14,640 nt of DNA. Source: Pseudomonadota bacterium. Its GTDB lineage: Bacteria > Desulfobacterota > Anaeroferrophillalia > Anaeroferrophillales > Tharpellaceae. Both the position numbers and the translations under genes were made by a program. Under the pieces are notes generated by a model. That model was not told where the DNA came from. It did not search any database and saw only the letters and a program-made list of their open reading frames with translations. The DNA lies in the NCBI GenBank assembly GCA_015486505.1, contig WFRP01000267.1, forward strand, positions 1-14,640, in the 5' to 3' direction. This document shows positions 1-7,176 of this stretch, in pieces (position 1 is the stretch's first letter; each line of letters opens with the position of its first letter).

Positions 1-2
1 AT

Positions 3-1559
3 TTTATTGATATTTACGGCGGCATTTTCGCAACGGTGCCGGTTCTCTTTTCCTCGAAAATTCAGCCGGAATACATCCCGGCCGCAAAACTTGATATTCT
101 ATCTGCCGCCGGCGGCGGCTATCGGGTGCGCTGTACTGCCCGCTCGCCCATCGACCGGCAGGTCTGTACCTGGTGCCGGGCCTGTATTGCCGCCTGCGGC
201 AGGCAGTGCATCACTCCGGAGTTAGAGATTGATTTCGGCCGCTGTACGCTGTGCGGTGATTGTGTTGACGTTTGTCCGGTTAAGGCGGTTGATCTTAGTG
301 CCCGGGTGGAAAAAGAGTTTGCGGTTCCGGCGGTTATTTTATTGGGCGATCCGGCCGGGATCGAGCTTCCCGTTGAGCGTGAGATGATTTTTCGCGGGCC
401 TGAAGTTGAAGCCTTCCTGCGTCAGGTCGGAGAACATCAGGTTGAAGAGACCGTAGTTTATCAACGGGAGCTCTGTCAGTATTGCGGCCGGCTTGATCTT
501 GGTTGTCAGCAATGTCTGGAGGCCTGTACTCATAGTGCTTTGTCGCGGGATGCCGGCGGCATAAGTATAGACTATCTGGCGTGCCGGGACTGCGGGGCCT
601 GTGTCGCCGCCTGTCCGACCGGAGCCTTGCAGGATCAGCGCTTTAATGATCGCAGCTTTTTTGCCTTTTTCGGCGAGCTTGAGCTTGACGATCCCCGGGT
701 TGCGATTCTCGGTTCCGCAGATGAGTTGTTTGAGCTCTGGTGGTACCATCATGAAAAAAGCCGGGAGCCCTTTTTTCTCGAATATCCCCGGGTGCAGGCT
801 TTAACGGCTATGCATTTTCTTTTTCTCTTCGCCCTGGGGTTCAGTCGGGTGGTATTGTTGGAGAACGCTGAAAATGTTGCCGAAAATTTGGCTACGGCCC
901 GGGAGTTGCGGCTGGCGCAGGATATTTTGCAGCATTTATTTGCGGTCTCCGATTTTATTTTAACAACAACCGGCCGGGATTTCAGCCGAGCGCCGGTAAA
1001 GGCCGGAAAAAATCCCCTGAAAAAGGTTTATGATGATTTTAGCTTTGCTGGCCGTAGGCAGAAACTTTCATCATTGCTGCAGTTTCTGCTGACGGCCGCG
1101 GAGACTGTGGGAACTAAGGTGATAGAACCTCTGTCCGGCGCAAAATACAGCCCGACTTATGGCCGGATCCGCTGCGCGGCCGAAAAATGCAGCGCCTGTG
1201 CCGCCTGTCTCAATGAGTGTCATACCGGAGCCCTGACCACTGACCCGCAGGCTTATACTCTCAACCATGAACCCGCCTTATGCGTTCAGTGCGGAACCTG
1301 TGTCGCGGTCTGTCCGGAGCAGGCTTTAACGCTGGAACCGGGCCTGGTTTTGCGCGCCGATTTTTTTCAAAGTCAGATCCTCTCCCGGGCCGAACCTATG
1401 ATCTGCAAAGAGTGCGGGGCCCATTTCGGCACCCGAAAAAGCTATCAACATGTAATTGACCGCCTGCGGGCAACCGGCCGCTTTGCTGAACAGGAAGAGG
1501 TTCTTAGCTATTGTGAAACCTGCCGGGCGGTGAAGATGTTTGAAGCTTATGTCAACTGA
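3..1559 (+). CDS. Polyferredoxin with six 4Fe-4S-type cysteine motifs, 5'-partial
   Basis: This is an iron-sulfur electron-transfer or assembly protein, probably linked to a molybdoenzyme. The frame is open to the left edge, so the gene very likely starts outside the window. The first in-window start is a GTG at 36 with no good ribosome site. Numbering from that GTG, CxxCxxCxxxC-type motifs begin at C44, C70, C183, C385 and C416, and a variant CxxCx6CxxCxxxC begins at C147. This gives six potential cluster sites. The tail has CxxC at 457 and CxxC near 493, which resembles a zinc-ribbon or rubredoxin-like knuckle. A cysteine-free segment (about 200-370) separates motifs four and five. There is no membrane segment or signal peptide in the visible part. 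The next gene is a TorD-family chaperone overlapping by 11 bases, an arrangement known beside formate dehydrogenase and related molybdoenzyme genes in epsilon- and deltaproteobacteria. The exact electron partner cannot be told from this window. Confidence 0.85.
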   Translation, partial: FIDIYGGIFATVPVLFSSKIQPEYIPAAKLDILSAAGGGYRVRCTARSPIDRQVCTWCRACIAACGRQCITPELEIDFGRCTLCGDCVDVCPVKAVDLSARVEKEFAVPAVILLGDPAGIELPVEREMIFRGPEVEAFLRQVGEHQVEETVVYQRELCQYCGRLDLGCQQCLEACTHSALSRDAGGISIDYLACRDCGACVAACPTGALQDQRFNDRSFFAFFGELELDDPRVAILGSADELFELWWYHHEKSREPFFLEYPRVQALTAMHFLFLFALGFSRVVLLENAENVAENLATARELRLAQDILQHLFAVSDFILTTTGRDFSRAPVKAGKNPLKKVYDDFSFAGRRQKLSSLLQFLLTAAETVGTKVIEPLSGAKYSPTYGRIRCAAEKCSACAACLNECHTGALTTDPQAYTLNHEPALCVQCGTCVAVCPEQALTLEPGLVLRADFFQSQILSRAEPMICKECGAHFGTRKSYQHVIDRLRATGRFAEQEEVLSYCETCRAVKMFEAYVN

Positions 1560-2166
1560 ACTGCAGCGGGAAAATGCCGCTATCCGAAAGGTGCGGGGAT
1601 TTTTCTACGAGCTCAATAAATCTTTTTTTCTGGCCGAACCCGACCCGGAGAAGGTCGGGCACTGGCGGCAGATTATCAATTCATTGACTGCGGAAGCGCC
1701 AAGTCTTAAGCTTGGCGCCGCTGCCCGGCAGCTCTCTCTGGCGCTGGATGAGCTTGAGCTTAACGCAATTAAAGATGAATATTACGAGCTCTTTTTTAAT
1801 CCCTTCAGCCCGCGCCTGATCAGCTGGACCGCTTCGGTCTCCGTCAACGGTCGGAATTTTGGTCCGAAACTGGTTGAGATCCGGCAGCTGATGGCGGCCC
1901 AGGGGCTTGAGAAAGAGGAAAAATTCAAGGAGCCGGAGGATTCACTGCCGATCCTCCTGGATCTTATGGCCCGCTTAATTGAAATGGAAGCGGATCTGGG
2001 CGCAGGCGGGGCCGCGGCGCAGCTTAAGATCCTGGAGAAATTTCTTTTGCCGTTAACTGCCCATATGAACCGGCAGCTGCAGGCGGACCCCGGCGCCCGG
2101 CTTTACCCCCTATGTGCCGATTTTCTTCAAGCCTGGCTTGAATTTGATGAAAGCTATTTTGTTTAA
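1549..2166 (+). CDS. TorD/DmsD-family molybdoenzyme chaperone
   Basis: This is predicted to be a cytoplasmic all-helical chaperone that binds a molybdoenzyme catalytic subunit and its Tat signal before cofactor loading and export. The product is 205 residues from the ATG at 1549, which is normal length for TorD-like proteins. A TTG at 1540 in the same frame would add three residues. I prefer the ATG because GAAG precedes it at a usable distance. The family signature is the stretch around EYYELFFNPFSPRLISWTASV, where acidic and aromatic residues lead into the conserved F-x-P segment, followed by E-D-S-L-P and a helical C-terminus. It overlaps the end of the polyferredoxin gene, so the two are probably translationally coupled. 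No molybdoenzyme gene is visible in the window. It may lie upstream, or downstream of the insertion sequence that starts 8 bases after this stop codon. Confidence 0.85.
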   Translation: MSTELQRENAAIRKVRGFFYELNKSFFLAEPDPEKVGHWRQIINSLTAEAPSLKLGAAARQLSLALDELELNAIKDEYYELFFNPFSPRLISWTASVSVNGRNFGPKLVEIRQLMAAQGLEKEEKFKEPEDSLPILLDLMARLIEMEADLGAGGAAAQLKILEKFLLPLTAHMNRQLQADPGARLYPLCADFLQAWLEFDESYFV

Positions 2167-2173
2167 ATTATAT

Positions 2174-2191
2174 TTGATGCCCTCGTAAAAA
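2174..2191. repeat. Left terminal inverted repeat of the IS
   Basis: TTGATGCCCTCGTAAAAA pairs with the inverted copy at 4065-4082, with two mismatches at the seventh and eighth bases. Confidence 0.75.
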
Positions 2192-2214
2192 GGAGGTTCT
2201 AAACTGGCAAGGGT

Positions 2215-3948
2215 TTAAAGCGATTTTTTTTTCAAAACACGCATTTCTATTCCAAGGTTCGACAAAAAAGCGGAAATTTGATTTTTGAAAAAGAAAGCAA
2301 GTGATTTAAGAGTATTTTGGAGACCATGATACGATATTTTGAGCAAATTTACTTGCTCTCTGTACCGGGCCGCTCTGAAAATGTTAATACCTATGGCTTT
2401 CATAACCGCCGCAAAGCAAACAGCTTTCATTCCTCGGACTCGAAGATGTTTTACTCCGGTTCGGCGATCAAATTCGGACATGGTAGCTTCGACTCCGGCT
2501 CGATAGCGATATCGATCTTTGAAATCAGGACTCTCTTCGTAGCGTTTACGTTCCGCAAGATATATGTCCTCATCTTTATAACGATAATAAAAGCCTTTGC
2601 TCCCTTTCTTGACGGGACAGACACTGAGACTTTCACAGTTAATACATGTTTCCAATGGAAAAACTGCGCTGAAACCTTTTTTGGTTTTCTTGATTGATTG
2701 CGGTGTGTTTCCGCATGGGCATGAAACAATACGTCCGTCTTGATTAAATGAGAATTCTGAAAGATGAAAATACTTTTGGTTGCCCGGCATAAGTGGAGAT
2801 ACGACTTCTACACCATGATTCTCCTTGGCCTTATCGCAATTGGATGTACTGCCATACAGAGAATCGGCCAAAATTTCTTTTGGTTTGGTACCTTTTTCCT
2901 CCAACGCTTCAATTGCCGGTAGCAGAGCGTTGGCGTCATGTTGGTCGGCGGATTCAACTTCGATATAGGTGATGAGCGATAACCCGCGATTCTCTTCCTC
3001 ATCTGAATTGTCCGCTACTGTATAGTTTTCAGCAACTTGAGCCTGATAGCCCTTCCCTTTGTGGCTACTGTAACCGGCATCGGGATCGGAAGGGTTCTGG
3101 AGAGAGTCGGAAGGAACATCCTTATTGGGTTTGGCAACAGCTTTAGACTCGGAATTGTCTTCGTTTTCTTCGACAAGGCATTGTTCTTTGAATAATCTGA
3201 CAAGCGTATTGAAAGTACTCATGCTTTCTACGACTGAAACTGCAGCAAACTGTTCGATAAGACTATGTATGTCAGTTGCCATTTGATTGAGGGTATGATT
3301 GGAATCTGACGGTTTGACGGCGGCAAACAGTGATTCGGAGTTCTTGCTGAGATACCGATCTATAATATCTTTGTCCAACTGGTCATACAAACCGCGATGT
3401 TGTCGTTTTAAATTTTTGAGAAATGTTTTGATCGTTTTGACAAAGAGACCTATCCTGCCAAGATGACGCATATTGGACTGCAGATGAACGGAATCGATAC
3501 GTTGCTTGTTGAAGTCAACCTTGAATATTTTGGCCAGTCGATCCAGGGTGATGGCAAAGATGTCATTGTATGCCTTTTCCGTGGAAAGCTTTTCTCGCAT
3601 CGTCCAAAGGGTTTTCTCGCTTACGTATGAGGCATCATCATCAGAGCTGGTTATATTTAAGGCATAATGCCATTGGGTGTTGAAACAAAATTGATCGACA
3701 GCTTCTTTATCGGTAAAGTCATGCATCTGTTGAAGGATCATCAGGCCAATCATAGAGTAAAGCTCTTTTGTCGGCCGCCCGTTCCAACTATGGTAATGAG
3801 ACCGTAGTTTGTTTACAGGCAAACTCGGAAGAATTTCTTTCTGGAACAGCCCTGCCCATGAATTGTTGAGCATTTGACGTCGCTTGGGTCCAATGTAGCC
3901 CCAAGGATCGAATAAGTTACCCTGTTTGTGGTCTTTTACGTGAAACAT
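2215..3948 (-). CDS. IS1182-family DDE transposase
   Basis: This transposase is predicted to catalyse cut-and-paste or related DDE transposition of the surrounding element. It has 577 residues from the ATG at 3948, a typical length for IS1182-type transposases. The open frame continues 57 codons upstream, but the start at 3948 has an excellent ribosome site (GAGGTGAA about 5 bases before it), so I reject the longer form. The N-terminal region (about 55-120, with PTKELYSMIGLMILQQ) fits the DUF772 domain. Candidate catalytic acids are D152 in QRIDSVHL, D362 in ILADSLYG and E487 in GVEATMSEFDRR. A low-complexity acidic/serine linker lies around residues 265-300. Four cysteines in two C-x-C/CxxC-like groups (about 410-445) follow the second D, as is common in this family. 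No frameshift or stop is seen. Its base composition is lower in GC than the genes to its left. Confidence 0.92.
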   Translation of the reverse strand: MFHVKDHKQGNLFDPWGYIGPKRRQMLNNSWAGLFQKEILPSLPVNKLRSHYHSWNGRPTKELYSMIGLMILQQMHDFTDKEAVDQFCFNTQWHYALNITSSDDDASYVSEKTLWTMREKLSTEKAYNDIFAITLDRLAKIFKVDFNKQRIDSVHLQSNMRHLGRIGLFVKTIKTFLKNLKRQHRGLYDQLDKDIIDRYLSKNSESLFAAVKPSDSNHTLNQMATDIHSLIEQFAAVSVVESMSTFNTLVRLFKEQCLVEENEDNSESKAVAKPNKDVPSDSLQNPSDPDAGYSSHKGKGYQAQVAENYTVADNSDEEENRGLSLITYIEVESADQHDANALLPAIEALEEKGTKPKEILADSLYGSTSNCDKAKENHGVEVVSPLMPGNQKYFHLSEFSFNQDGRIVSCPCGNTPQSIKKTKKGFSAVFPLETCINCESLSVCPVKKGSKGFYYRYKDEDIYLAERKRYEESPDFKDRYRYRAGVEATMSEFDRRTGVKHLRVRGMKAVCFAAVMKAIGINIFRAARYREQVNLLKISYHGLQNTLKSLAFFFKNQISAFLSNLGIEMRVLKKKSL

Positions 3949-3983
3949 GCCTTCACCTCGTAAGTTATTGTTTTTACACGCAA

Positions 3984-4012
3984 ACATTACCACGAATGAA
4001 GTTTTATTGCAA
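3984..4012 (-). promoter_or_regulatory. Putative transposase promoter
   Basis: On the minus strand TTGCAA (4012-4007) is followed after 17 bases by TAATGT (3989-3984), about 35 bases before the transposase ATG. Both hexamers are close to the sigma-70 consensus and the spacing is ideal. It lies inside the right inverted repeat, as expected for an element that carries its own promoter. This is a visual match only. Confidence 0.45.
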
Positions 4013-4064
4013 CAACAAAATAATGATTTATTCAATTTTTTCAACAACTTAATGGCTGAAGGCT

Positions 4065-4082
4065 TTTTTACGAGTCCATCAA
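4065..4082. repeat. Right terminal inverted repeat of the IS
   Basis: Read on the minus strand this is TTGATGGACTCGTAAAAA, the inverted partner of 2174-2191. It lies upstream of the transposase promoter. Confidence 0.75.
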
Positions 4083-4098
4083 TAGTAATAGTAATAGT
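4081..4098. repeat. Three tandem AATAGT copies beside the IS end
   Basis: Three perfect head-to-tail hexamers (AATAGT) begin at the outermost two bases of the right inverted repeat and continue into the flank. They may be a slippage tract or a target preference of the element. They do not match the left flank, so they are not a target duplication. Confidence 0.6.
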
Positions 4099-4131
4099 AC
4101 GGCAAAGAACCTTGGTCAATCTAAATCGAAA

Positions 4132-4272
4132 TTAATTCGCAAGAACATCACCGAGTATCTTGCAAAACTTCATCTTTGCCAAAGTCGTCTTGCCACTTTG
4201 ACGAGAGCCGGTTAAAGGCACAAGTTTTTTGTACAAATCCGTTCGAGTAAACTCAGTAAGAAATCTTTCCAT
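4132..4272 (-). pseudogene. Remnant of a DUF4143-type AAA ATPase (N-terminus only)
   Basis: From the ATG at 4272 the minus strand encodes 46 residues beginning MERFLTEFTRTDLYKKLVPL and continuing into a Walker A stretch (TGSRQSGKTTLAK). This parallels the start of the intact ATPase at 13455 (basic N-terminus, then FITGPRQVGKTSLAL). The similarity stops right after the Walker A helix. Ten or so unrelated residues follow, then a stop, and the insertion sequence begins about 50 bases further on. An intact member has about 370-400 residues, so nearly all of the ATPase and the whole DUF4143 nuclease-like domain are missing. I read it as a gene broken by deletion, possibly linked to arrival of the insertion sequence. 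The short length leaves room for a chance resemblance, but the Walker A context argues against that. Confidence 0.6.
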
Positions 4273-4302
4273 CCCGATCAGATTTCCCCCTTGGCAATCT
4301 AT

Positions 4303-4316
4303 GCTATTGTAATAGC
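4303..4316. promoter_or_regulatory. Short perfect palindrome upstream of the ATPase remnant
   Basis: GCTATT-GT-AATAGC is a perfect inverted repeat with a 2-base centre. It sits about 30 bases before the ATG of the ATPase remnant on the minus strand. The intact DUF4143 ATPase at 13455 also has a palindrome about 35 bases before its start. It may be an old operator, though the two palindromes are not the same sequence. Confidence 0.35.
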
Positions 4317-4320
4317 TAAT

Positions 4321-4380
4321 GCGGGAACAAATCCCGCAACCCAAACGGAGCCCTGCGGCCCGTACCCAGGGGCACTTCCG
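4321..4380. other. Two adjacent stem-loops of unknown role
   Basis: The first stem-loop is GCGGGA-ACAAA-TCCCGC (4321-4337), a perfect 6-bp stem. The second has an outer stem CGGA (4346-4349) with TCCG (4377-4380) and an inner stem CCCTG (4351-4355) with CAGGG (4367-4371), enclosing an 11-base loop. This patch is much more GC-rich than its surroundings. No U-tract follows on either strand that would make a standard terminator. It could be a structured RNA, the end of a small non-autonomous element or a REP-like repeat. I do not recognise the family. Confidence 0.4.
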
Positions 4381-4475
4381 ATGGTCGCAAATAAGTACTC
4401 TTATCAGAACATTTTCTGATTATTAAATCTTGTTTTTTGGTACAGAAAATAACCTGTAAGGTACTAAACGGATTG

Positions 4476-4481
4476 TATAAT
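4476..4481 (+). promoter_or_regulatory. Possible -10 box
   Basis: This is a perfect TATAAT in an AT-rich patch. The matching -35 position reads only CCTGTA at 17 bases, which is weak. If used, it would start a transcript with a leader of about 230 bases before the gene at 4717. Confidence 0.2.
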
Positions 4482-4716
4482 TGTAAAATTTATGTTACTT
4501 TAACAGCAATAATGTTGTCTGATGCTGTTCAACAGATGCGAAGTTTTCTCCTTACCGTCCTGAAAAAATGTGCACTTTGCCTGGAGAGAATGCCGGAAAC
4601 TATGCATCAATATGGAGTCGACAACTTCTTAATAGAAAGGCTGTCAGGTCGGATTCAGGGAATTGGCGAAAACTTGTTTGAAGCAAGTCGGTAAAGGGAT
4701 CTTAAAGGAACAAGCC

Positions 4717-6258
4717 ATGCCCAGGTTGAAAAAACTGCCCATCGGCATTCAAACTTTCCGGGACATCCGGGAAGAAAACTATGTTTATGTCGACAAAACC
4801 GACCAGATTGCCAATCTGATAGAAAACGGTCGTTATTATTTCTTCGCCCGCCCGCGCCGGTTTGGTAAAAGTTTGCTGGTTTCCACGCTTCAGGCCCTGT
4901 TTGAGGGGCATAAAGAGCTATTTGAAGGTCTTGCCGTTTATAAACAATGGGACTGGAATACAAAATACCCGGTTATTAAAATCAGCTTTGGCGGGGTGGC
5001 CCGTAATCGTAAAGAGATGAAACAACAAGTGGCCGGTATTCTGCGTACAAATCATGATTATCTGGAACTGAGCTGTCAACACCCGGAAGAGGGGGGCGTA
5101 TGCCTGCGGGAGTTGATAGAAAAAACCAGCAAAAAATACGGCCGCAAGGTTGTCATCCTGGTTGATGAATACGACAAATTCATCGTCGACAATCTTGATC
5201 AGCCCGAAATTGCAAAGGAAGGGCGTGAAATTCTCAGGGATATGTACGCCACTATCAAGGATAGCGACGAATACATAAAATTCACTCTTCTCACCGGAGT
5301 GAGCAAGTTCAGCAAGGTCTCGATTTTCAGCGGACTGAACAACCTGGAAGATATTTCCCTTGATCCACGTTATGGTTCCCTGTGCGGCTACACCCACAAT
5401 GACCTTGAAACCATTTTTTCTGAGCATCTTGAAGGCGTGAACCTGGAGCAGGTGCGACTATGGTACAACGGTTATTACTTTCTCGGTGAGCCGGTCTACA
5501 ATCCGTTTGATATTTTGCTATTTATCAAGAACAGTTATGTATTCGACAACTACTGGTTTTCAACCGGCACGCCGACGTTTTTGATGAAATTGATCAAACA
5601 GCGCAACTATTTTATTCCGCAACTGGATAATCTGACGATCTCCAACACTCTTATCAACAGCTACGATATTGAACGACTGGAACTGGAACCTCTACTGTTT
5701 CAAACCGGCTACCTGACCATCAAAAAGAGTATGGAGGCCCGGCGCGGCGGAATTGAATATGTACTGGGCATGCCCAACAAGGAAGTGCGACTCTCTTTCA
5801 ATGATGTCCTGCTCGACTATCTTACAGATCAGCCGGTTCAGCGCATCGCCTGGCAGAACCAGCTCTACGACATTTTCGAAAAAGCGGATATGGCAGATCT
5901 TGAACGTTTGCTGCGGGCGCTGTTTGCCGGAATCCCGTATAATAACCACACCAGAAACAATATTTCGACCTACGAAGGTTACTACGCCAGTGTGATTTAC
6001 GCCTATATCGCCTCATTAGGACTGGAGCTGATCCCTGAAGACGTCACCAACAAAGGACGAATTGATCTAACGATAAAGATGGGTTCATACATCTACCTGC
6101 TTGAATTCAAAGTTGGCAGTGAAGGAAAGGCTCTGGAGCAAATTAAGGCTAAAGGGTACGCAGAAAAATACATTGGTCAAGGCGAGATATACCTGATTGG
6201 AATTGATTTTGATCCTGAAGAAAAAAGTGTGGCCGGGTTTGAGTGGGAGCGGGTTTGA
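4717..6258 (+). CDS. AAA-ATPase_like protein with C-terminal PD-(D/E)XK nuclease-like domain
   Basis: This belongs to a widespread, poorly characterised family (Pfam AAA-ATPase_like plus DUF1703/PD-(D/E)XK nuclease). It has 513 residues, the usual length. The ATG at 4717 is chosen for its ribosome site (AAAGGA, 7 bases before) and because the family begins with a K-K-L-P-x-G-x-x-x-F motif, seen here at residues 5-14. The variant Walker A is RPRRFGKSLL (45-54), and Walker B is VVILVDEYDK with D150 and E151. The C-terminal nuclease-like core has D450 in GRIDL, E463 and K465 in LEFK, and a downstream GYAEKY helix, so all acidic and lysine positions of a PD-(D/E)XK fold are present. No membrane segment is seen. 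Its function is not established: mobile-element, defence and regulatory roles have all been considered for such proteins. It lies 28 bases before the glycosylation block on the same strand, but shares no obvious function with it. Confidence 0.88.
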   Translation: MPRLKKLPIGIQTFRDIREENYVYVDKTDQIANLIENGRYYFFARPRRFGKSLLVSTLQALFEGHKELFEGLAVYKQWDWNTKYPVIKISFGGVARNRKEMKQQVAGILRTNHDYLELSCQHPEEGGVCLRELIEKTSKKYGRKVVILVDEYDKFIVDNLDQPEIAKEGREILRDMYATIKDSDEYIKFTLLTGVSKFSKVSIFSGLNNLEDISLDPRYGSLCGYTHNDLETIFSEHLEGVNLEQVRLWYNGYYFLGEPVYNPFDILLFIKNSYVFDNYWFSTGTPTFLMKLIKQRNYFIPQLDNLTISNTLINSYDIERLELEPLLFQTGYLTIKKSMEARRGGIEYVLGMPNKEVRLSFNDVLLDYLTDQPVQRIAWQNQLYDIFEKADMADLERLLRALFAGIPYNNHTRNNISTYEGYYASVIYAYIASLGLELIPEDVTNKGRIDLTIKMGSYIYLLEFKVGSEGKALEQIKAKGYAEKYIGQGEIYLIGIDFDPEEKSVAGFEWERV

Positions 6259-6286
6259 AGAAATAACAAGGCGGAAAACTTGTCCA

Positions 6287-7174
6287 ATGCCAATATATTC
6301 TCCCGACAATTTTGTTAATATCCTTGAAAAAGCCCTTCGCCACCTTCAGGCCGGGGATCTGGACACGGCGAAGACCGCCTACCAGACGATACTGAACCGC
6401 GTCCCCAATCACCCGGAAGCGCTCCATCTTCTGGGCGTTATAGCTCATCAGGAGGGCAATCATGAAAAATCTGCAGAGTTGATCCGACAGGCATTAAAAT
6501 TCAACCCTGACGCGGATCACTATCTTTACAACCTTGGCGAAGCCCAATACGCATTGGCCCATTTTACCGAAGCGGCAAAATCATACAGAGAATGCGTAAG
6601 ACTACAACCGAACACCGCTGCCGCCTGGAATCGACTGGGATTAATCGAACAAAAACACAATTTCGACATCAAAGCGGCAGAACACGCTTACACCACTGCA
6701 CTACGCTTTCAACCCGACTTCTATCAGGTCTTAAATAATTTCGGACTCCTGAAATTAAGCCGACTGGAATATCACGATGCCGGCGAACTCTTCAGAAAAG
6801 CTTTAACCTTAAAACCTGATTACGCCGAAGCGGCACACAATCTGGCCATCACTTTACAGCATCTTGGCAAAATTGACGAAGCCGAAAAATTTTACCTGCA
6901 GGCTCTCAGCTTAAACCCTGAACTTTCTGGACTACAATGCCAGTATATCAATCTTCTCCAAAACAGCTGCTCCTGGACAAAGCTGCAAAAAGCCCTGTTC
7001 GTTCTGGAAACAAGGACCACCCGGGAACTCAAAGAACACATAGCCACCGAAGAATCTCCGCTCTTGCATATTACACACAGTTTTGATATGCAACGCAATC
7101 GTATGATTGCTCAAAGGAAATGCGGTGAATTTATAAAAAATTACAGAGTCAATACAGTTGAGACCGGCAACTGA
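6287..7174 (+). CDS. TPR protein with OGT-type linker but no catalytic domain
   Basis: The product is 295 residues from the ATG at 6287. A start further upstream would run into the ATPase gene, and AAGGCGGA precedes this ATG by about 12 bases. Six tetratricopeptide repeats of about 34 residues fill residues 5-210, with the usual A/Y-L-G...A...F/Y-x-x-A-L-x-x-x-P pattern (for example the repeat ending FRKALTLKPDYAE). They are followed by a linker with LLQNSCSW and EESPLLHI, which resembles the linker before the second catalytic domain of the next gene (AQNCAWPELN...). In bacterial OGT-like proteins this linker leads straight into GT41, but here the protein ends. It may act as a separate substrate-binding or scaffold partner, or be an OGT gene that lost its catalytic half. 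Only 2 bases separate its stop from the next ATG, so translational coupling is likely. Confidence 0.85.
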   Translation: MPIYSPDNFVNILEKALRHLQAGDLDTAKTAYQTILNRVPNHPEALHLLGVIAHQEGNHEKSAELIRQALKFNPDADHYLYNLGEAQYALAHFTEAAKSYRECVRLQPNTAAAWNRLGLIEQKHNFDIKAAEHAYTTALRFQPDFYQVLNNFGLLKLSRLEYHDAGELFRKALTLKPDYAEAAHNLAITLQHLGKIDEAEKFYLQALSLNPELSGLQCQYINLLQNSCSWTKLQKALFVLETRTTRELKEHIATEESPLLHITHSFDMQRNRMIAQRKCGEFIKNYRVNTVETGN

Positions 7175-7176
7175 TT

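Larger units (their letters stand above)
2174..4082 (-). mobile_element. IS1182-like insertion sequence, complete
   Basis: The element is about 1.9 kb with one transposase gene on the minus strand. Its ends carry imperfect inverted repeats. The left end reads TTGATGCCCTCGTAAAAA (2174-2191). The right end, read on the minus strand from 4082 to 4065, is TTGATGGACTCGTAAAAA, so 16 of 18 positions match. I found no convincing target-site duplication: the left flank ends in ...TTATAT and the right flank begins TAGTAA. The exact outer boundary is therefore uncertain by a few bases. The transposase is intact, so the element may still be active. It lies 8 bases downstream of the TorD stop, exactly where the flanking composition changes. 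Confidence 0.8.
4273..4716. other. Non-coding junction region, hairpin-rich on the left, no convincing gene
   Basis: This 444-base stretch holds three inverted repeats (4303-4316, 4321-4337, 4346-4380) and a lone TATAAT box (4476-4481). An 85-codon open frame (4437-4694) shows no recognisable motif, no ribosome site and low-complexity codon use, so I do not call it a gene. The last 20 bases supply the ribosome site of the gene at 4717. Confidence 0.6.

Noticed and set aside
339..752. A 137-codon open frame on the minus strand
   Set aside because: It overlaps the cysteine-motif-rich polyferredoxin. Its translation is a shadow of that GC-rich coding strand.
3949..4119. A 57-codon N-terminal extension of the transposase
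   Set aside because: It would include the transposase promoter and the right inverted repeat. A strong ribosome site sits just before the ATG at 3948.
4346..4380. Considered as an integron attC site
   Set aside because: The nested stems lack the GTTRRRY and RYYYAAC core boxes and no integron integrase is seen.
4437..4694. An 85-codon open frame before the ATPase gene
   Set aside because: It has no ribosome site, no recognisable motif and no neighbour support. It overlaps the leader of the gene at 4717.
4918..5427. A 169-codon open frame on the minus strand
   Set aside because: It lies wholly inside the AAA-ATPase_like gene, which has clear family motifs, and its translation has no recognisable domain.
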